Positions 1 to 12,445 of a stretch of 64,000 nt of DNA are shown piece by piece. The stretch lies in NCBI GenBank assembly GCA_030159075.1, contig BROG01000226.1, forward strand, positions 486,001-550,000. Reading direction: 5' to 3'. The notes beneath the pieces are model-generated. The model worked only from the letters and a program-made list of their open reading frames with translations, had not been told where the DNA came from and ran no database searches. A program made the translations under genes and the position numbers. Position 1 is the stretch's first letter. Each line of letters begins with the position of its first letter. This stretch comes from Atrina japonica. Lineage: Eukaryota > Mollusca > Bivalvia > Pterioida > Pinnidae.

Positions 1-2302
1 TAGACTAGAAAACATACATATTTTTGAGACTTCAACAGAAATTGATTTAGCTTCATGTTGGTGTCAGCGATATGTAATTATTTCTATTTACAATCGCTGT
101 GTGCGTGTAGCTGTCAATATCAATATGATGAATGGCGGAGTAATACTGCAGTTCATGAAGGCAGGTTCAACATCACTGGATTCTTATATAGTGGAATTCC
201 ATATTTATAAATAGACCCATGATGTTTTGTTGAAACTAACTACAAATTGTATTGTATAATTTTGAAAAGCAGAAGTAAGTAGAATTATGTGGTATTTCAT
301 TTAATGATTATTCAAACTAGATTTAATTTCATTTACATCAAAATATTTGACTTTTCTGTAAAAGTTGAATTCTTGAGTTGGACTATATTTTACAAATGCA
401 ACCTCCATGACCTCTTCACTGCTAACATGATAGCTCTTGATGAAAAGTCAAAGTAAACCCACAATAAGTTGTTATTACATAACAACCCATAAAAATTAAT
501 TCAAAGTATTTAAACTACAAAATTTTCAATGTCAAGGAATAATGGTTCAAATGTTGGTACTATCACTTGCCCATACAAATATTTTGAGTGCAGCTAGAGT
601 ATAGGCTTCAGTCTGGCATCAATTTCACACATGTGAGCCAGCAAAAGTTTTTACATGCTATAGTAAAATTCATATGACCTGGTGGGGTAGAATCTTGTGA
701 ACCCATTCTTGACCTGGAGGAGTTTAAATATCAGGTAAATAAAGCATAAAATTAAAATTACACTGACCAGAGTAATTGTCCCTTCTTGTCACCATACATA
801 CATTGTAATGTCATAAGAGAGTTAAGTATCCAGTGAAGAATAAAACATTTTACCCGTACAGCTTATCAAATCCGAAAAGTGAATAGAATCATTCATATGA
901 TAATCAAAAGGTTACTCTGCCCTGCCATCTCATGTGAATCGAACAATAACTTTGCGTGAAATTAAAAGTACAATTACTGAAGGTTGAATTGGAAATAATT
1001 CCTACGATCGGAGCAACTGAATGTTGATAATTTGTATTAAAAGAAAGGGAATATACGGACGTTAGCGGTGGTTTGATGTAAACAAAATTATTAAAACTGT
1101 TTTGTGCCCACTGTTTATGATTAGCTATATGTTCTTTATTACGTCACTATAGTGACAGTGTAGTGATGTAATTTTATTGTCAGAAAAATGTCTCACGGTT
1201 GGGTGTGGCTTACTAAGTTAGTTGAGTTTATGGTATTTACACTCAACCTTTCAGCCAATGAAATTACTTGAAATTGAAAAAAGTTAATCATACATGTATA
1301 AGCACATGTAGAATGGCACAGTGTATGCTTGACTATGTATCAATTGGCTAAAAAACATTCATGTTTTTGGGGAATGGTAAGCAAAGAAAACATAATTTAT
1401 ATCAACCATTTATCAAAACACGTCCTGCCTTTTGTTTAATCTCCTAGTTAAGGATATCATTCTGTGTCATGCTTATGACACCGACTCACTGATAATTACT
1501 CAGTCTTCATTGTTTTGAAAGGGAAATACAAAGAAATTTATAAATTGGGACTTCGAGGTTTCAAAAAATTATTTTTGACATTCCAGAGATTGAGAATCAG
1601 TTTGATTCTTTTGTGAAGGAAAACACTGGGACCTGTATGAAACTTAAAAAAGATTGAGAACCCCAAGGTTTCCACAACTGAGCATTTGAGAGTCACCTGT
1701 ACATATATTCTACATGGTTGAAAAAGCAAAATAAAAGGGTACACTACCCTCCCTTGATAAGTTCTTGAAAATGATTTCGGAAAATATAAAATTCAGACCT
1801 GTTTTTACAGATGTCAAATGCATAAACCTATACAAAAATTTAATGGTTTTTCATGAAATTTGCATTTTCAGTCATGACAATTGACCTTTGACCCGATGAT
1901 CTTGAAACTTCAAGTACATAAACTCTGTTCATATGCCACAACAAAAAGTTATGGGTTTTTTTTTTATTTATTTATTTTTTAGGAAACTGGCATCTTTAGT
2001 CCCCACATGATGGGATGACCTTTGACCTAAGCTTCATAGTTGGGCATAGCCGTAAAGATATATAATCTGTCTGAAGTCAAGAACTCTTTATATCTCCAGC
2101 TAGGCAGTAATTATGTGCATCTTCAGTGTTTTTGGCATGCCTCCGGATTTCAGTTTTGACTGAATATTTAACATCACAGACCAATGATAATATTACCAAG
2201 CTGTATATTTTAGAATCAGAGATTTTCATGGGGTTAAAATTCTATTGTTTTAAAAATAAAACAAATTTGTTAACATTAGATAGGTTAACACTAAGTATGA
2301 TG
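1..2302. other. intron or 3' flank of alpha-catulin, no supported feature
   Basis: AT-rich sequence. No splice-supported exon, no tandem array. The missing terminal exon of alpha-catulin should be here or further left. Open frames here are short and not family-like. Confidence 0.5.
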
Positions 2303-2307
2303 CATGT

Positions 2308-3376
2308 CAGGGTTCGAAAAATTTGTATAAAAGCATAACTTCCACTCGCCCAAACTCATTTTGCACTCGCCCAAGTATGAAAACGTAGTATTTCAAAGAA
2401 AATGTTTTAAGAGCGTATAAAATCTTTTTTCAAAGTAAATAGATCTTATATGACTTAACAGATATGATACTCTTCACTTGACAAATTGTCTTTTTTCTAG
2501 TTAAGTACTGAATATGATGGAAAATGTGTGAAAATCTTACCACACCTTTTGTATGCTCTCATTTTAAGTTTTTAGAATTCAAATTCTTGACTGAAATTTT
2601 GGTTGCCTGCCATAAAAATCTGGTTACCCACAATGAAAAAAAATATTTTATTTAATTTTGTTTTTTTTTAAGTTATTGTTATTTTAATAGATAAATTTAT
2701 ATACAATATATATTGTCTCTGAATGATGCATTTGCATCTAAATTAACTGTAAATGCATCATTATTATTACTATAATCAATTATTATTATTACTATTGTAT
2801 GATGTTACTACTATGTGTTTAACTAAATCAATATAAATTACAAAAGTAAGTTTTCACTATTGTTAGATGAAAACAAGAGCTATCCATTTCTATATTTTCA
2901 TTAAAACTTTTATTTATAGTATTGAGGTACTATTTTTTCTTTTATCATTCACTTACATTCAGATTTTACAACTTCTATACAAATTATAGTGTTATGATTA
3001 TTTTACCAAATCCTGAAATTCAGGTCCGTTCGGAATTGGTTCTTTTATTTACACACATCCAATTTCCACTTCCTCAACAAACTGCAAGTACAGCTGTCAA
3101 CACACGATGTGTTCTGTGACATTTTTGGCCATGAGGTAAAGACTAACACGTTTAATTGTCAATAAAATAATTATTTAAGTTTCTAATTGTTTATTGTAAT
3201 GTATTTTGAACTGAAAATAGAAGGAAATGGACCAGTTTTGAAATTTAAAAGGGAAAACAGATTTTCAGTAGGGCGTCAGTACTCGCCACACGGGCGAGTT
3301 CATTATGTATAGTTACTCGCCCGAAACGATTTTTTACTTGCCAATGCGAGCAAGCGAGTGGATTTTTCGAACCCTG
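2308..3376 (+). mobile_element. non-autonomous DNA transposon, copy 1 (CAGGGTTCGAAAAAT ends, 5-bp TSD)
   Basis: 1069 bp. Starts CAGGGTTCGAAAAAT and ends ATTTTTCGAACCCTG, flanked by the direct repeat CATGT (2303-2307 and 3377-3381). CACTCGCC/GGCGAGTG motifs recur inside both ends. The same element occurs in reverse orientation at 59559-60652. CAGGG termini resemble hAT elements, but the target duplication is 5 bp, not 8. The interior has a short frame (2922-3119) that is also readable in copy 2; no transposase is recognisable. Confidence 0.85.
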
Positions 3377-3486
3377 CATGTAAAATTTTGTTGTGGTTTT
3401 AATTTTGTTGATAAATAAAAACAACTTAATAAACAAAATTAAAACCATGATGAAATGTTCTGATTTTACAGTAAAATAAATCTTAC

Positions 3487-3570
3487 CTTTGTGGCACATA
3501 TAAATGAGGTTGTAACAACTTTAGCTATAGCATTCATCAGATTCTTTGTTTCTTGTATTGCACTATCAAC
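3487..3570 (-). CDS. CTNNAL1: alpha-catulin exon G (VDSAIQETKNLMNAI...CATK), 28 codons
   Basis: Minus-strand exon with acceptor TTATTTCCAG (complement of 3571-3580) and donor AAG|GTAAGA (3481-3486), phase 0 on both sides. It encodes VDSAIQETKNLMNAIAKVV followed by TTSFICATK, matching the last long helix of the actin-binding bundle (AKNLMNAVVQTVKASYVASTK in alpha-catenins). A strong donor shows at least one more exon follows to the left; I could not identify it with confidence. Confidence 0.85.
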
Positions 3571-3867
3571 CTGGAAATAAAATGGCAAATTAAAAATAGT
3601 ATATCTAGTCAGACATCTGAAGCATAGCATGTGCCAAAAACATGAAACACTAGAGTGTTATAAATAAGCCCTGGTGAGCTAAAAATGATAAATAAATGAA
3701 TTTAAAAATCATTTCCTTTTACTGTCTGCGAGATTAATTCCTGGATACAATTGTAACACCTCTATGTAACAAAAGCTCTACAGGACACTGTATAATATCA
3801 ACATCATCTTTCTTCTTTATGTCACCATAAACTAAAGGTTCATTTCTTAATCACAAGTTACATATTG

Positions 3868-4060
3868 ACAGGGATTTACCTATCTCCCAAGTTTTGGGTC
3901 CAGGATACAAAACAAAATTGGGAAAATATACATTTACATAACTTAAACAGAAAACCTTAATTTGAGACATTTGTTTGAAAAGACATTATTCTTCACTTTC
4001 AAATTATTCCCAAATAGGGATTTTCTGCATGTACTTTCAAAAAAGCCAAGCCAGTGTGAC
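3868..4060. repeat. interspersed repeat shared with 57855-58050
   Basis: About 190 bases recur in the same orientation at 57855-58050 with moderate divergence, sharing GGGAAAATATACATTT and a 'TTTGTTTGAAAA...TTATTCT' core. No ends or class determined. Confidence 0.55.
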
Positions 4061-4128
4061 CCACTTAGTTCTACTACCGGCTATTGCCCTACAAAAATAC
4101 AAGATGGACGATGATGTAGATAACATAC

Positions 4129-4251
4129 TTTATTAAACGTGGCAGCTTTTCCGTACGTTTGTGCTTTGAGGGTGGTATGTAGTTGCTGACAGTAAGCAGG
4201 TATCCTGTCTAGATGCATCAGAAGTTCTTCTCTATGAGTACAGAGGGGTAC
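4129..4251 (-). CDS. CTNNAL1: alpha-catulin exon F (VPLCTHREELL...TFNK), 41 codons
   Basis: Minus-strand exon with acceptor TTCACTTATAG and donor AAA|GTATGT (4123-4128), phase 0 on both sides. It encodes a helix with LDRIPAYCQQLHTTLKAQ, matching LQRIALYCHQLNICSKVK of alpha-catenins, then TYGKAATFNK. The short GKAATFNK link to exon G, without the longer alpha-catenin loop, supports a catulin assignment. Confidence 0.88.
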
Positions 4252-4297
4252 CTATAAGTGAAAAAAGGCATTAAATTCATTCAACAAATTATTTTTA

Positions 4298-4301
<4 letters not shown>

Positions 4302-4376
<75 letters not shown>
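4302..4376. repeat. (GA)n microsatellite
   Basis: A near-perfect GA run, followed to about 4445 by degenerate GAGA/GACAGA. It lies just 5' (minus sense) of exon F in the intron between exons E and F. Confidence 0.95.
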
Positions 4377-4589
4377 GGGAGAGAGGGAGAGGAAAATACA
4401 GTTAGAGAGACAGACAGGGATAGACAGATACAGACAGAGAGAGGGAGCGATTGTTGATGAAAAGGGAGTGAAAAAGAAAAACTTCTCTTTACATATGCAC
4501 AAAAAATCTATGATAAATCTTATACATGAGGAACCTTTGGTTCAGGTGAGCTAAAAAATAAACAAAATATCCTAAAACTTTAGACCTAC

Positions 4590-4850
4590 CCTGTCAACAA
4601 ATTCCCTCACAGTCTTGTACAGTTTGTTACCCTCCTCCGCAAAGTATTCAGCCTGGACAAATAAATCCTGTGTAGTTTTCAATGGTCCCTCACCTCGTGT
4701 AAATAAATACATCGAAAATGCCATACTGGACATATTCTTAGCTCTCTTGACTATATCATTGTCTGGCTCCTCCCACTTGTCAGCTTCTGCGTCCATCTCC
4801 GAGGTAATCAATTTCATCTCCAAACCAAGTTTGGCAATTTTTGCTTGTTC
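4590..4850 (-). CDS. CTNNAL1: alpha-catulin exon E (EQAKIAKLG...REFVDR), 87 codons
   Basis: Minus-strand exon with acceptor TTTTTTTCAG (complement of 4851-4860) and donor AGG|GTAGGT (4584-4589), phase 0 on both sides. It encodes EQAKIAKLGL, a W-centred helix (DKWEEPDNDIVKRAKNM), then MYLFTRGEGPLKTTQDLF and the helix QAEYFAEEGNKLYKTVREF. TRG.GPLK is the hallmark of the C-terminal (VH3, F-actin-binding) bundle of alpha-catenin and catulin. GEGPLKTTQDL and the exon's other features favour catulin over alpha-catenin (GKGPLKNTSDV). This is the best-conserved exon in the window. Confidence 0.92.
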
Positions 4851-4856
4851 CTGAAA

Positions 4857-6322
4857 AAAATGAAAACAAAATAACTACCTGATAATTTTGAGAGCTGAGT
4901 CATTTATGAAGGTGTTAAAGTCCCATAACTCTGGCAAATATTTCTGAAATTTTGGTCCTAATCAAACTCTTCCTTAGCATGACTAGTTCAAAGCAATGTA
5001 CCAAAATGTTCAATATTGAAATTTGACAATAATTACATTCAGCCACTTCCCGTCTCCAACTAAATTCTTTTTTTCCAGCCAATGCATTTATCTGCAATTC
5101 GGACCTGACATAACTGACCGACTGACTAACATAATTCTCAACTGTGATTTAATGGCTCCTGTATACAAGTATATATATCCAAAACACTTAAGACGGATTT
5201 GGCAATACATGTAGGTTTATTACTTGACCTTGTATGACACCACTTTCTGTTTCAGAAATAGTCATTTATAACAATTCTTAGTAGTTGATGAAGTCTTACT
5301 GACAGAAATGATCATCTCGAGCATTTGTTTCGGCTTTTTTTTTTAAATTATAACTTTAAGTATTATGTTTATAACATTAAGTGATTTAAAGCAATATGAA
5401 CCGTCATAGGTGAAAAATTTTACATGCCCATTTTACATGATATTCTATCTAATATATATTCCAAAGAGATCATCTGGTGTTTAGAATAACAAATGCATGT
5501 GCAAAATTGCAACAAACTTGCCAAATGTAACCTGTAATATCAGTTATTTTTTGTCCGCCATACTTTGAGCATTGCAAATTAACTTTCAGTAAATTTTTAC
5601 AAAGATTACAGAGTGACCAAAAAAGATGTGCTATTTGCAGTTAATATACATTCTATTCTAATTATCCTTTGCGTTTATTTTTGTACATCATCATTTCATA
5701 CATAAATCAGGCAAAGCTTGTCTTTTTCGTGGTTTCAAAACATTTGTTTCTGAAATTGTCCACGTGCTGGGTATATCATGTGATCTTGACCCATTTTTAA
5801 CTCGTCCCATCGCATTCTCGGCTTTATCATTCTTGACACATATGATCATGAACTGCCCAATTCCACCGGCGTGGCAGCATGATTGTAAAACTTGAGGTTC
5901 ACAAACTTTTCACAGTTATATTGTTTTGATTTTGTCAATGTCAACATTCAGGGTAACATTAAAGATTGGAAAATTTTCTTTAAGTGACCTGAAATATTTA
6001 TTCATAAATTCATCCGATTTTCTTCAGGTATTTAAAATAGCATTAAAAGACATTTATTTTACATAATACATGCACTTTCCAATAAAAATCATGTCCTGTA
6101 TTTTAAAAATAACTGTACATACAAAAGAGTTAAGAAAAAATATCAACTGACTGATAAAAAAAAACCCTGGATATGTGATAGAATATAGATGTATTGGGGC
6201 CACAAGGAAGAGAACAAGGTGACCTCAGGCTACATGTATACAGATTAACATTAGGCTTTGGGGCCACAAAGCTAAAATGACAAGAAAACTATTTGTATCC
6301 ACACCTTTATCAATACTCTGTA
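4857..6322. other. intronic, nothing recognisable
   Basis: Part of the 31.9-kb intron between exons D and E. No repeat ends, exons or RNA genes seen. Confidence 0.6.
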
Positions 6323-6333
6323 TCTTCCTAACT

Positions 6334-6630
6334 TGTTTTTGTTTTTGTTTGTTTGTTTATTGTTGTTTAACGTCCCACTCAAGAATATTTCACTTATATG
6401 GAGACGTCACCAAATGCCGGTGAAGGGCTTCAAATTTTGGCCTATGCTCGGCACTTACGGCCATTGAGCAGTGAGGGTTCTTTAACGTGCCGACACTTAC
6501 TGTGACACGGGACCTCCAGTTTTTACTGTCTCATCCGAAAGACAGGAAACCAACCTGTCGGCAGCGGGACTCGAACTCACGACCTCACGATCCAGAGTCG
6601 AGCGCGCTACCGACTGAGCCAGGCCGGCTC
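6334..6630 (-). mobile_element. full-length tRNA-derived SINE, family 1
   Basis: Read on the minus strand it opens with a tRNA-like head: A box TGGCTCAGTCGG, B box GAGTTCGAGTCCC. A conserved core follows, then a tail equal to the complement of GTTTGTTTATTGTTGTTTAA. It is flanked by the 11-bp target duplication TCTTCCTAACT (6323-6333 and 6631-6641). This is the youngest-looking and most complete SINE copy here. It is not a working tRNA gene. Confidence 0.88.
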
Positions 6631-6738
6631 TCTTCCTAACTATTGCTGTACATGTGTATAACAGTTTTATAGGAAGACTGAATACAAGTGATGGTTTGAG
6701 ATTTTTTTTCCAGTTAACATTCATTTAAAAAGATGAAA

Positions 6739-7018
6739 ATATATCGTACTTGATCTACTGTATGTTACTGGCAAAATTTCAAACTTTGAAAAGATTGACT
6801 GCATGCTTGCAGGCACGCTTGCAAACACACAAACACACACGACACACATCTGTAAGTCCTAGTGACACATATATCGTACTTGATCTACTGTATGTTACTG
6901 GCAAAATTTCAAACTTTGAAAAGATTGACTGCATGCTTGCAGGCACGCTTGCAAACACACAAACACACTCGCACACAAACACACACAACACACATCTGTA
7001 AGTCCTAGTGACACATAT
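6739..7018. repeat. 130-150-bp tandem duplication containing a CA-rich segment
   Basis: A block beginning ATATATCGTACTTGATCT and ending near CTAGTGACACAT occurs twice, at 6739-6868 and 6869-7018. The copies differ mainly by CA-repeat length; the near identity implies a recent event. Confidence 0.85.
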
Positions 7019-7237
7019 CTTGTTTTTAGACACAGGTTAATACAAAGCCATTAACGTGTTCCATCATGTATAACTGACCAGACCCCTCAGTTTGTCACTT
7101 CCTAGACAGTACCATTACATGTGATTACAGATAAAATCATAAAACAGCTTGTAACAGGTGATATACAATTCTTACTTATAACACACCTATAAAGGTGTGA
7201 TAATTGCTGATATACAATTCTTATTTATGATCCAATT

Positions 7238-7425
7238 AGGAAATGACTGCATCCAAAAATCTTTGCCATCCATTTGTCTGTCTCTTCATTAATCATCTAT
7301 CTTTTTATCTCTCAATATCTGTCTATATCTTTATCAATCTATCTACAATGTATCTATCTGTTTATATGTGTATCAACCCATCTATATGTATCTATTTATC
7401 AAATCATCCATCTAAAACCTTAATA
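7238..7425. repeat. degenerate TATC/TCTA-rich low-complexity stretch
   Basis: Repeats of ATCTATC-type words. Its open frame (about 63 codons) is compositional and not a gene. Confidence 0.6.
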
Positions 7426-7857
7426 TCCATCTGACCTTTGAACTGATGTAATTTACAAGTTACACCAATTAGATTACCCTCATGAGTTATCCCATATGAC
7501 AGCTTATTTCCCTAAGTTATATACATGTTGGCCCAGCTCTCACATTAATATGCACATTTAGCATTACAGATTGCTAAGTTGCAAAATGTAATGTGTCTAG
7601 TTACTTCAAAGTTGGCCTGTGTCTCAATACAGAAGGATCCAGGGTAAGGGAAGTTTAAGAACGGTCAGCTGAGGTAAGTTTAAGTTCCAAAGTTCTTAAA
7701 ATTCAGAAGAATTAATGAATTTTTAAATTGATGTTTTATGATTTATACAAATCATTTTCCTCTATACCTCCAATCTGACAGGTAAATTTTGACTTCATTT
7801 ATTTACATCAATATCAAGGTAACTCCTTTTAATCACAAAAAAATAAGTAAATTCAAA

Positions 7858-9356
7858 CAAGAGCCCCATGGACCACATTGCTCTCCTGAACTGCGTTGGT
7901 ATCTTATAAATATGGGAATCTCAATTTACAAATTATTAACACACTCCTTGGTAGAGTAGAGGAGACCTAAATATGAATGAAAATGACAAAGCTGATTTGA
8001 TAAAAAAAAAAAAAGAAATTTGGTAGGGGAACTTGGTACTTGCTTCCCTTAAAGTTTTGACAATATACCTTCAATGGTTTTGATGAACAAGCTAAGAGTG
8101 TGAAAAAATGCCCCCTCCTTCTTTTTGCAGTTTTAACAAGAGGCCCATGGGTCTTGACGGTCACCTGAGGTAAGCAATTTGGAATACATGGGTTATCAGA
8201 AGTAGTTTTTAGTGTCTTGAAAGGAAGAACATGATTTTGTCTCAGGTGACCTAAAAAGGAATGAAAATTACAAAGTCTTGAAAGACCTCAAAAACGCATC
8301 AAAAATTTATTTTCTGATTTCTATGAAAAATGAATACTTGAATCATACATCCATGTTGATCATTTAGAAACAAGTAGTTTTTCGATTTATGCAGTGGTTC
8401 TATAGAAGAAGATTTTCAAAGAGGAATACCATTTGGGACCTATTTTGCCCCACCCTGAATCTATCCCTGAGTCAATCTGGCCCCAAAACACAAATTTGGT
8501 AGAGAACCTTGAATACTTACTTAATATAAAGTTTCATCAAGATTCCTTTTGTGAGTTTGAAAAACAGGCTGGTAGTGTGAACGTATGTCCCAATTTTTCC
8601 AATTTTTATGAAAAATACAAACTTGAATCACACATCCATGTAGAAAGAGGGATACCCACTAAGGTTTGCTCCACCCTGGATCCACCCCTGGGCAAATCAG
8701 GCTGAAAACTACACACTTGGTAAAGGATCTTGAGTACTTGTAAAGTTTCATCAAAATCCTTTCAATGGTTTAGAAACACAAACTTTTTGCAGTCTTAAAA
8801 AATTCATAAAAAATTCTAAAACTTAAACTTCTGCAAAATTCTTGCACAACAATATTTCTTTACCTAATTACAAGTCAAACACATTACATGTAAATGAATG
8901 CATCAAAGTGAATACAAAGGGAGATAATTGAGGAAATCATGCAAAAATGAATGAAAAATGGCTAAGTCCGATAAGACCTCAAAAAACCATCAAAAATTGA
9001 TATTCCAATTCCTATGAAAATTACAAACTAGAATCATATATCCATGGAGATCACCCAGAAACAATCAGTTTTTCATTTCATACAGCAATTCTGGAGAGAA
9101 GATTTTTAAAGAGGGGTACACCCTGAGGCCTCTTTTGCCCCACCCTGGATCCATACCTTGGGCGATCTGGCCCAAAAACACAAATTTGGCTGATAACCTT
9201 GAGTACTTGCTTCCTGTGAAGTTTCATCAAAATCCTTTAAGTGGTTTCAGAGAAGAAGTTGAAAATGTAAATTGTTTATGGATGCACAACACACAACAAC
9301 TGAAAAAGATGATTAAAATAGGTCACAATGTGACTTTGTCTCAGATGACATAAAAA
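7858..9356 (+). mobile_element. Helentron-like non-autonomous elements with internal ~685-bp duplication
   Basis: Two 5'-type ends are seen: 'ACAAGAGCCCCATGG' at about 7858, and 'ACAAGAGGCCCATGGG' followed by GGTCACCTGAGG at about 8138. The 3'-type ends are TCAGGTGACCTAAAAA (about 8243) and TCAGATGACATAAAAA (about 9340). Blocks 8288-8560 and 8974-9270 are diverged copies of each other, both with TTTTGCCCCACCCTG and AAACACAAATTTGG. Known: bivalve elements with such hairpin ends and internal repeats have been assigned to Helentrons. The assignment is inference. Confidence 0.5.
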
Positions 9357-9665
9357 TTCATAACATATTCAAAAATTAAATTTCAGCGAAATTCTTTCAG
9401 GACAATATTTCTCTACCTAATTACAAACACATAAAATGAATGTATCATGATTAATAAATGGGGATAAAATCCAAAAAATCATACAAAAATGAATGAGAAT
9501 GTGAAAAAAGTCCAATTTCTACAAAATTAACAAACTTTAATCATACATCTTAACCATTCTTTAATTGTTCTAGAAATAAGTCTTTTATTTAAAACTGTTC
9601 TTAAATAAAGTGTTCAAAATACAAATGTATGTTCCCAAGAACAATGTATGTCAAGAAGTTTTAAT

Positions 9666-9670
<5 letters not shown>

Positions 9671-9756
<86 letters not shown>

Positions 9757-9758
9757 TA

Positions 9759-9853
<95 letters not shown>
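9671..9853. repeat. (CT)n then long (TA)n microsatellite
   Basis: CT run to about 9697, then TA repeats broken once by AAAAATTAAAAAAAATTAAA near 9750. Open frames here are pure dinucleotide artefacts. Confidence 0.97.
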
Positions 9854-9855
<2 letters not shown>

Positions 9856-9859
9856 GCGC

Positions 9860-11490
9860 AAGTCTTGGGGCTATTACCGATAATAATGTTTTGTTTTCTT
9901 TTGAGTGAGGTTGTAAATATTTCATGTACGGTTGAGACTCCTCAAATTTAGAACATTACATCATGTACTTTAACCTACATAAGTTTCCTAAGATTACAAC
10001 AGATGATCCATATTTTCCTGTCAGGTGTTGCTGATCAGCCATTAATGTCCTGCTGACAGACATGATTACACAGCAATAACATAATTTGACACCTTAGCAA
10101 GCGAGACAGTTTAACCGCAGATTTAGTATCAGATTTGTCAGGTACAAAGACATCTACTTCAAAGTTTTGTATTACACCCAATAAACTCCCATGTCCTCAT
10201 AAGCTCTCCTCCCCTATAGTTCAGATTTATTCACATTTTTTAACACATGATTCAGAATTTTCTCTAGCCAACTGACAACAAGGAGATGTGAACCAAAAAA
10301 TGTAACAGTTTATCTCTAGCCCCAGCAACAGATAAATGTTGACAGGCATCATCGATAATAACTACAACAACTCTACCACCATGTCTATCAAACATTAACT
10401 CTTCTACATCAATCTGACTTCTAATTGGTCCCAGTAAGTGTCCATCTCCTATTCAATGACTTTTGTTAACATCCTTGGCACTGAATGGGTGAAATACGGC
10501 ATCTCAGTTTGTCAAAGTCTTTGGAGAAATTAGCATCATAACATGTACACAAATATTTTAATCTGAATTGAATTTCTTGTCCGTGTTTGACTGATGTAGA
10601 ATGCTTAAATAATGCAGGGGTCGAATTTAACATTTATGTCTCACGAGTCAGTTAGACGTTTTATTAATCCTATGACAAATCTACAAGCCCTAAAGTGATA
10701 AAACGAATGAACAAATCTACAAGCCCTAAAGTGATAAAACGAATGAACAAATCTGCATATATTTACTGTATTGCAGAATTACTGAATCAGGCCAGAGGTA
10801 GGCCCTTAATATTGGGTGCATATTCGGTAATTCTGGTGTTCAATGTACGTACACCATCACTAATCATTGCTCGTTTTTACTATCGTCAGTCCACAGATTC
10901 TCTACTAGTCGAGCAGACTAGCTAAAGCAAGACTTTGACTAATCCATTAGAAAAGTTACTATTATTGGAACTGGTAGACTACCTTTCAATTTTGAACCCT
11001 GCAATGAAGAACTGTATAACTGTTTTTGCTTGATTTTGGGATTATTCTGTTTTATTTGTCTTTTGTTGTTGTTTCATGTATAACTTGAATTATGGGAATG
11101 TCCCAAGTTGAAATCATAAAACCCTGAAAAACAATGGACTATATCGATTAAAAATTTTTGGTTATCTCGAATTCTGAATATCTCGAAGTAATAGGGGCGG
11201 TCCCATGAGTTTCGAGATAACAAGATTCTACTTTATTTCACAAGCGCACTATTCCACCTATTCTGCCTTATATCATTTAAATTCAATTTTTTTTCTAAAG
11301 CTAAGATAGTCATTTTTAACAGTGGTTTTTGGCTATACTTTTAGCAATATTATTTGGCCTTGTATAATACCACTTTCTCTTTAGAAAATACACATAACTT
11401 TTAAATTGGAGCTCAACTGATGAAGTCTAATTGACAGAAACCATATCGTCTTGAGCATTATAACTTTGGTAGAATGTTTATAATATATAT
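9860..11490. other. intronic, only a small 36-bp duplication seen
   Basis: Contains two and a half tandem copies of a 36-bp unit (ACAAATCTACAAGCCCTAAA start) at 10675-10760. No exon or element end recognised elsewhere. Confidence 0.6.
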
Positions 11491-11494
11491 AATA

Positions 11495-11649
11495 CAGTAA
11501 AACATGCTTTAGTGACAACCTGTGTATAAAGATCACCTGGTCACAAAGACCGTTTTTTGCTTTCCCCAATAGTACCATTTGTGTACAAATAAACCTTTAT
11601 ATCAGTTTTCTTGTGTCCCTAAAGAGGTTATTATATACAAGTTTCACTG
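11495..11649 (+). mobile_element. TA-target MITE (CAGTAAAAC family), 155 bp
   Basis: Ends CAGTAAAACATGCTTTAG and AAGTTTCACTG between TA dinucleotides. Internal CCTGTGTATAAAGATCACC and CCCCAATAGTACCATTTGTG are shared with copies at 21219, 22501 and 62533. Mariner-type target. Confidence 0.75.
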
Positions 11650-11659
11650 TACTCCACTT

Positions 11660-12240
11660 TCCGCCCATACAAAATCCATCTCTTTCATATTTTATCTTTT
11701 TTATCATTCTATGACAATAAATTATTCTGATAAAAGAAAAAGTATTGAATTTTCAAGCAAGCTACACTAATTACTTGGTGTCCTACATAAAAGAAATAAT
11801 GTCAAACAGTCAGGGAACAAGCCATACATGTAGCATTTAATCACAAAATAAATAATGAAATTCTAGAATCACAAGAATTTGAAAAAAAATAGCTCAAAAG
11901 ACAAGAAATCCTTGCAACTACATAATTATCAACACTCAAACCTAAGTGGTAAGTCCTGAAATATACGAGAAAATATCCAATTAAAATAGAACAGGGGAAA
12001 AAAGACACACATTCTATTAGGAGTTCCAATGATAATGTTTCATAATTAAATGGACCTAGTGAGAGTAGAAACACATTTAACCTAAAATGAATGGCTGTTA
12101 TCCTATTACTGATCTGGGGAAATGGTAACCATGGATAATGTGGCACTGCATTACAAAGTATAACATAAAGCTCACACTATAATGTAGTACATGGCTAAAT
12201 TAGGAAGTCATTAAGATGTAATATGTGTAACATATCACTT
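11660..12240. other. intronic, nothing recognisable
   Basis: No supported exon, RNA or repeat structure on either strand. Confidence 0.55.
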
Positions 12241-12321
12241 TATGTACTCTTCAGTCTGCCATGTGTACATACCAAACATGTATGGTTCAAGAAAGGTAGT
12301 TGATGGTAGTCTTGGCTTGTG

Positions 12322-12438
<117 letters not shown>

Positions 12439-12445
12439 GTATGTA

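Noticed and set aside
651..713. Candidate terminal alpha-catulin exon on minus (acceptor CTCCTCCAG, 20 codons then TAA, phase 0)
   Set aside because: The splice signal and phase fit, but the peptide has no similarity that I can recognise to catulin or alpha-catenin C-termini, and such short open stretches occur by chance.
6497..6630. Possible tRNA gene
   Set aside because: A and B boxes are present but the sequence continues into a SINE body with TSDs and the cloverleaf arms do not pair as a functional tRNA; the same holds for 14172, 16424 and 36166.
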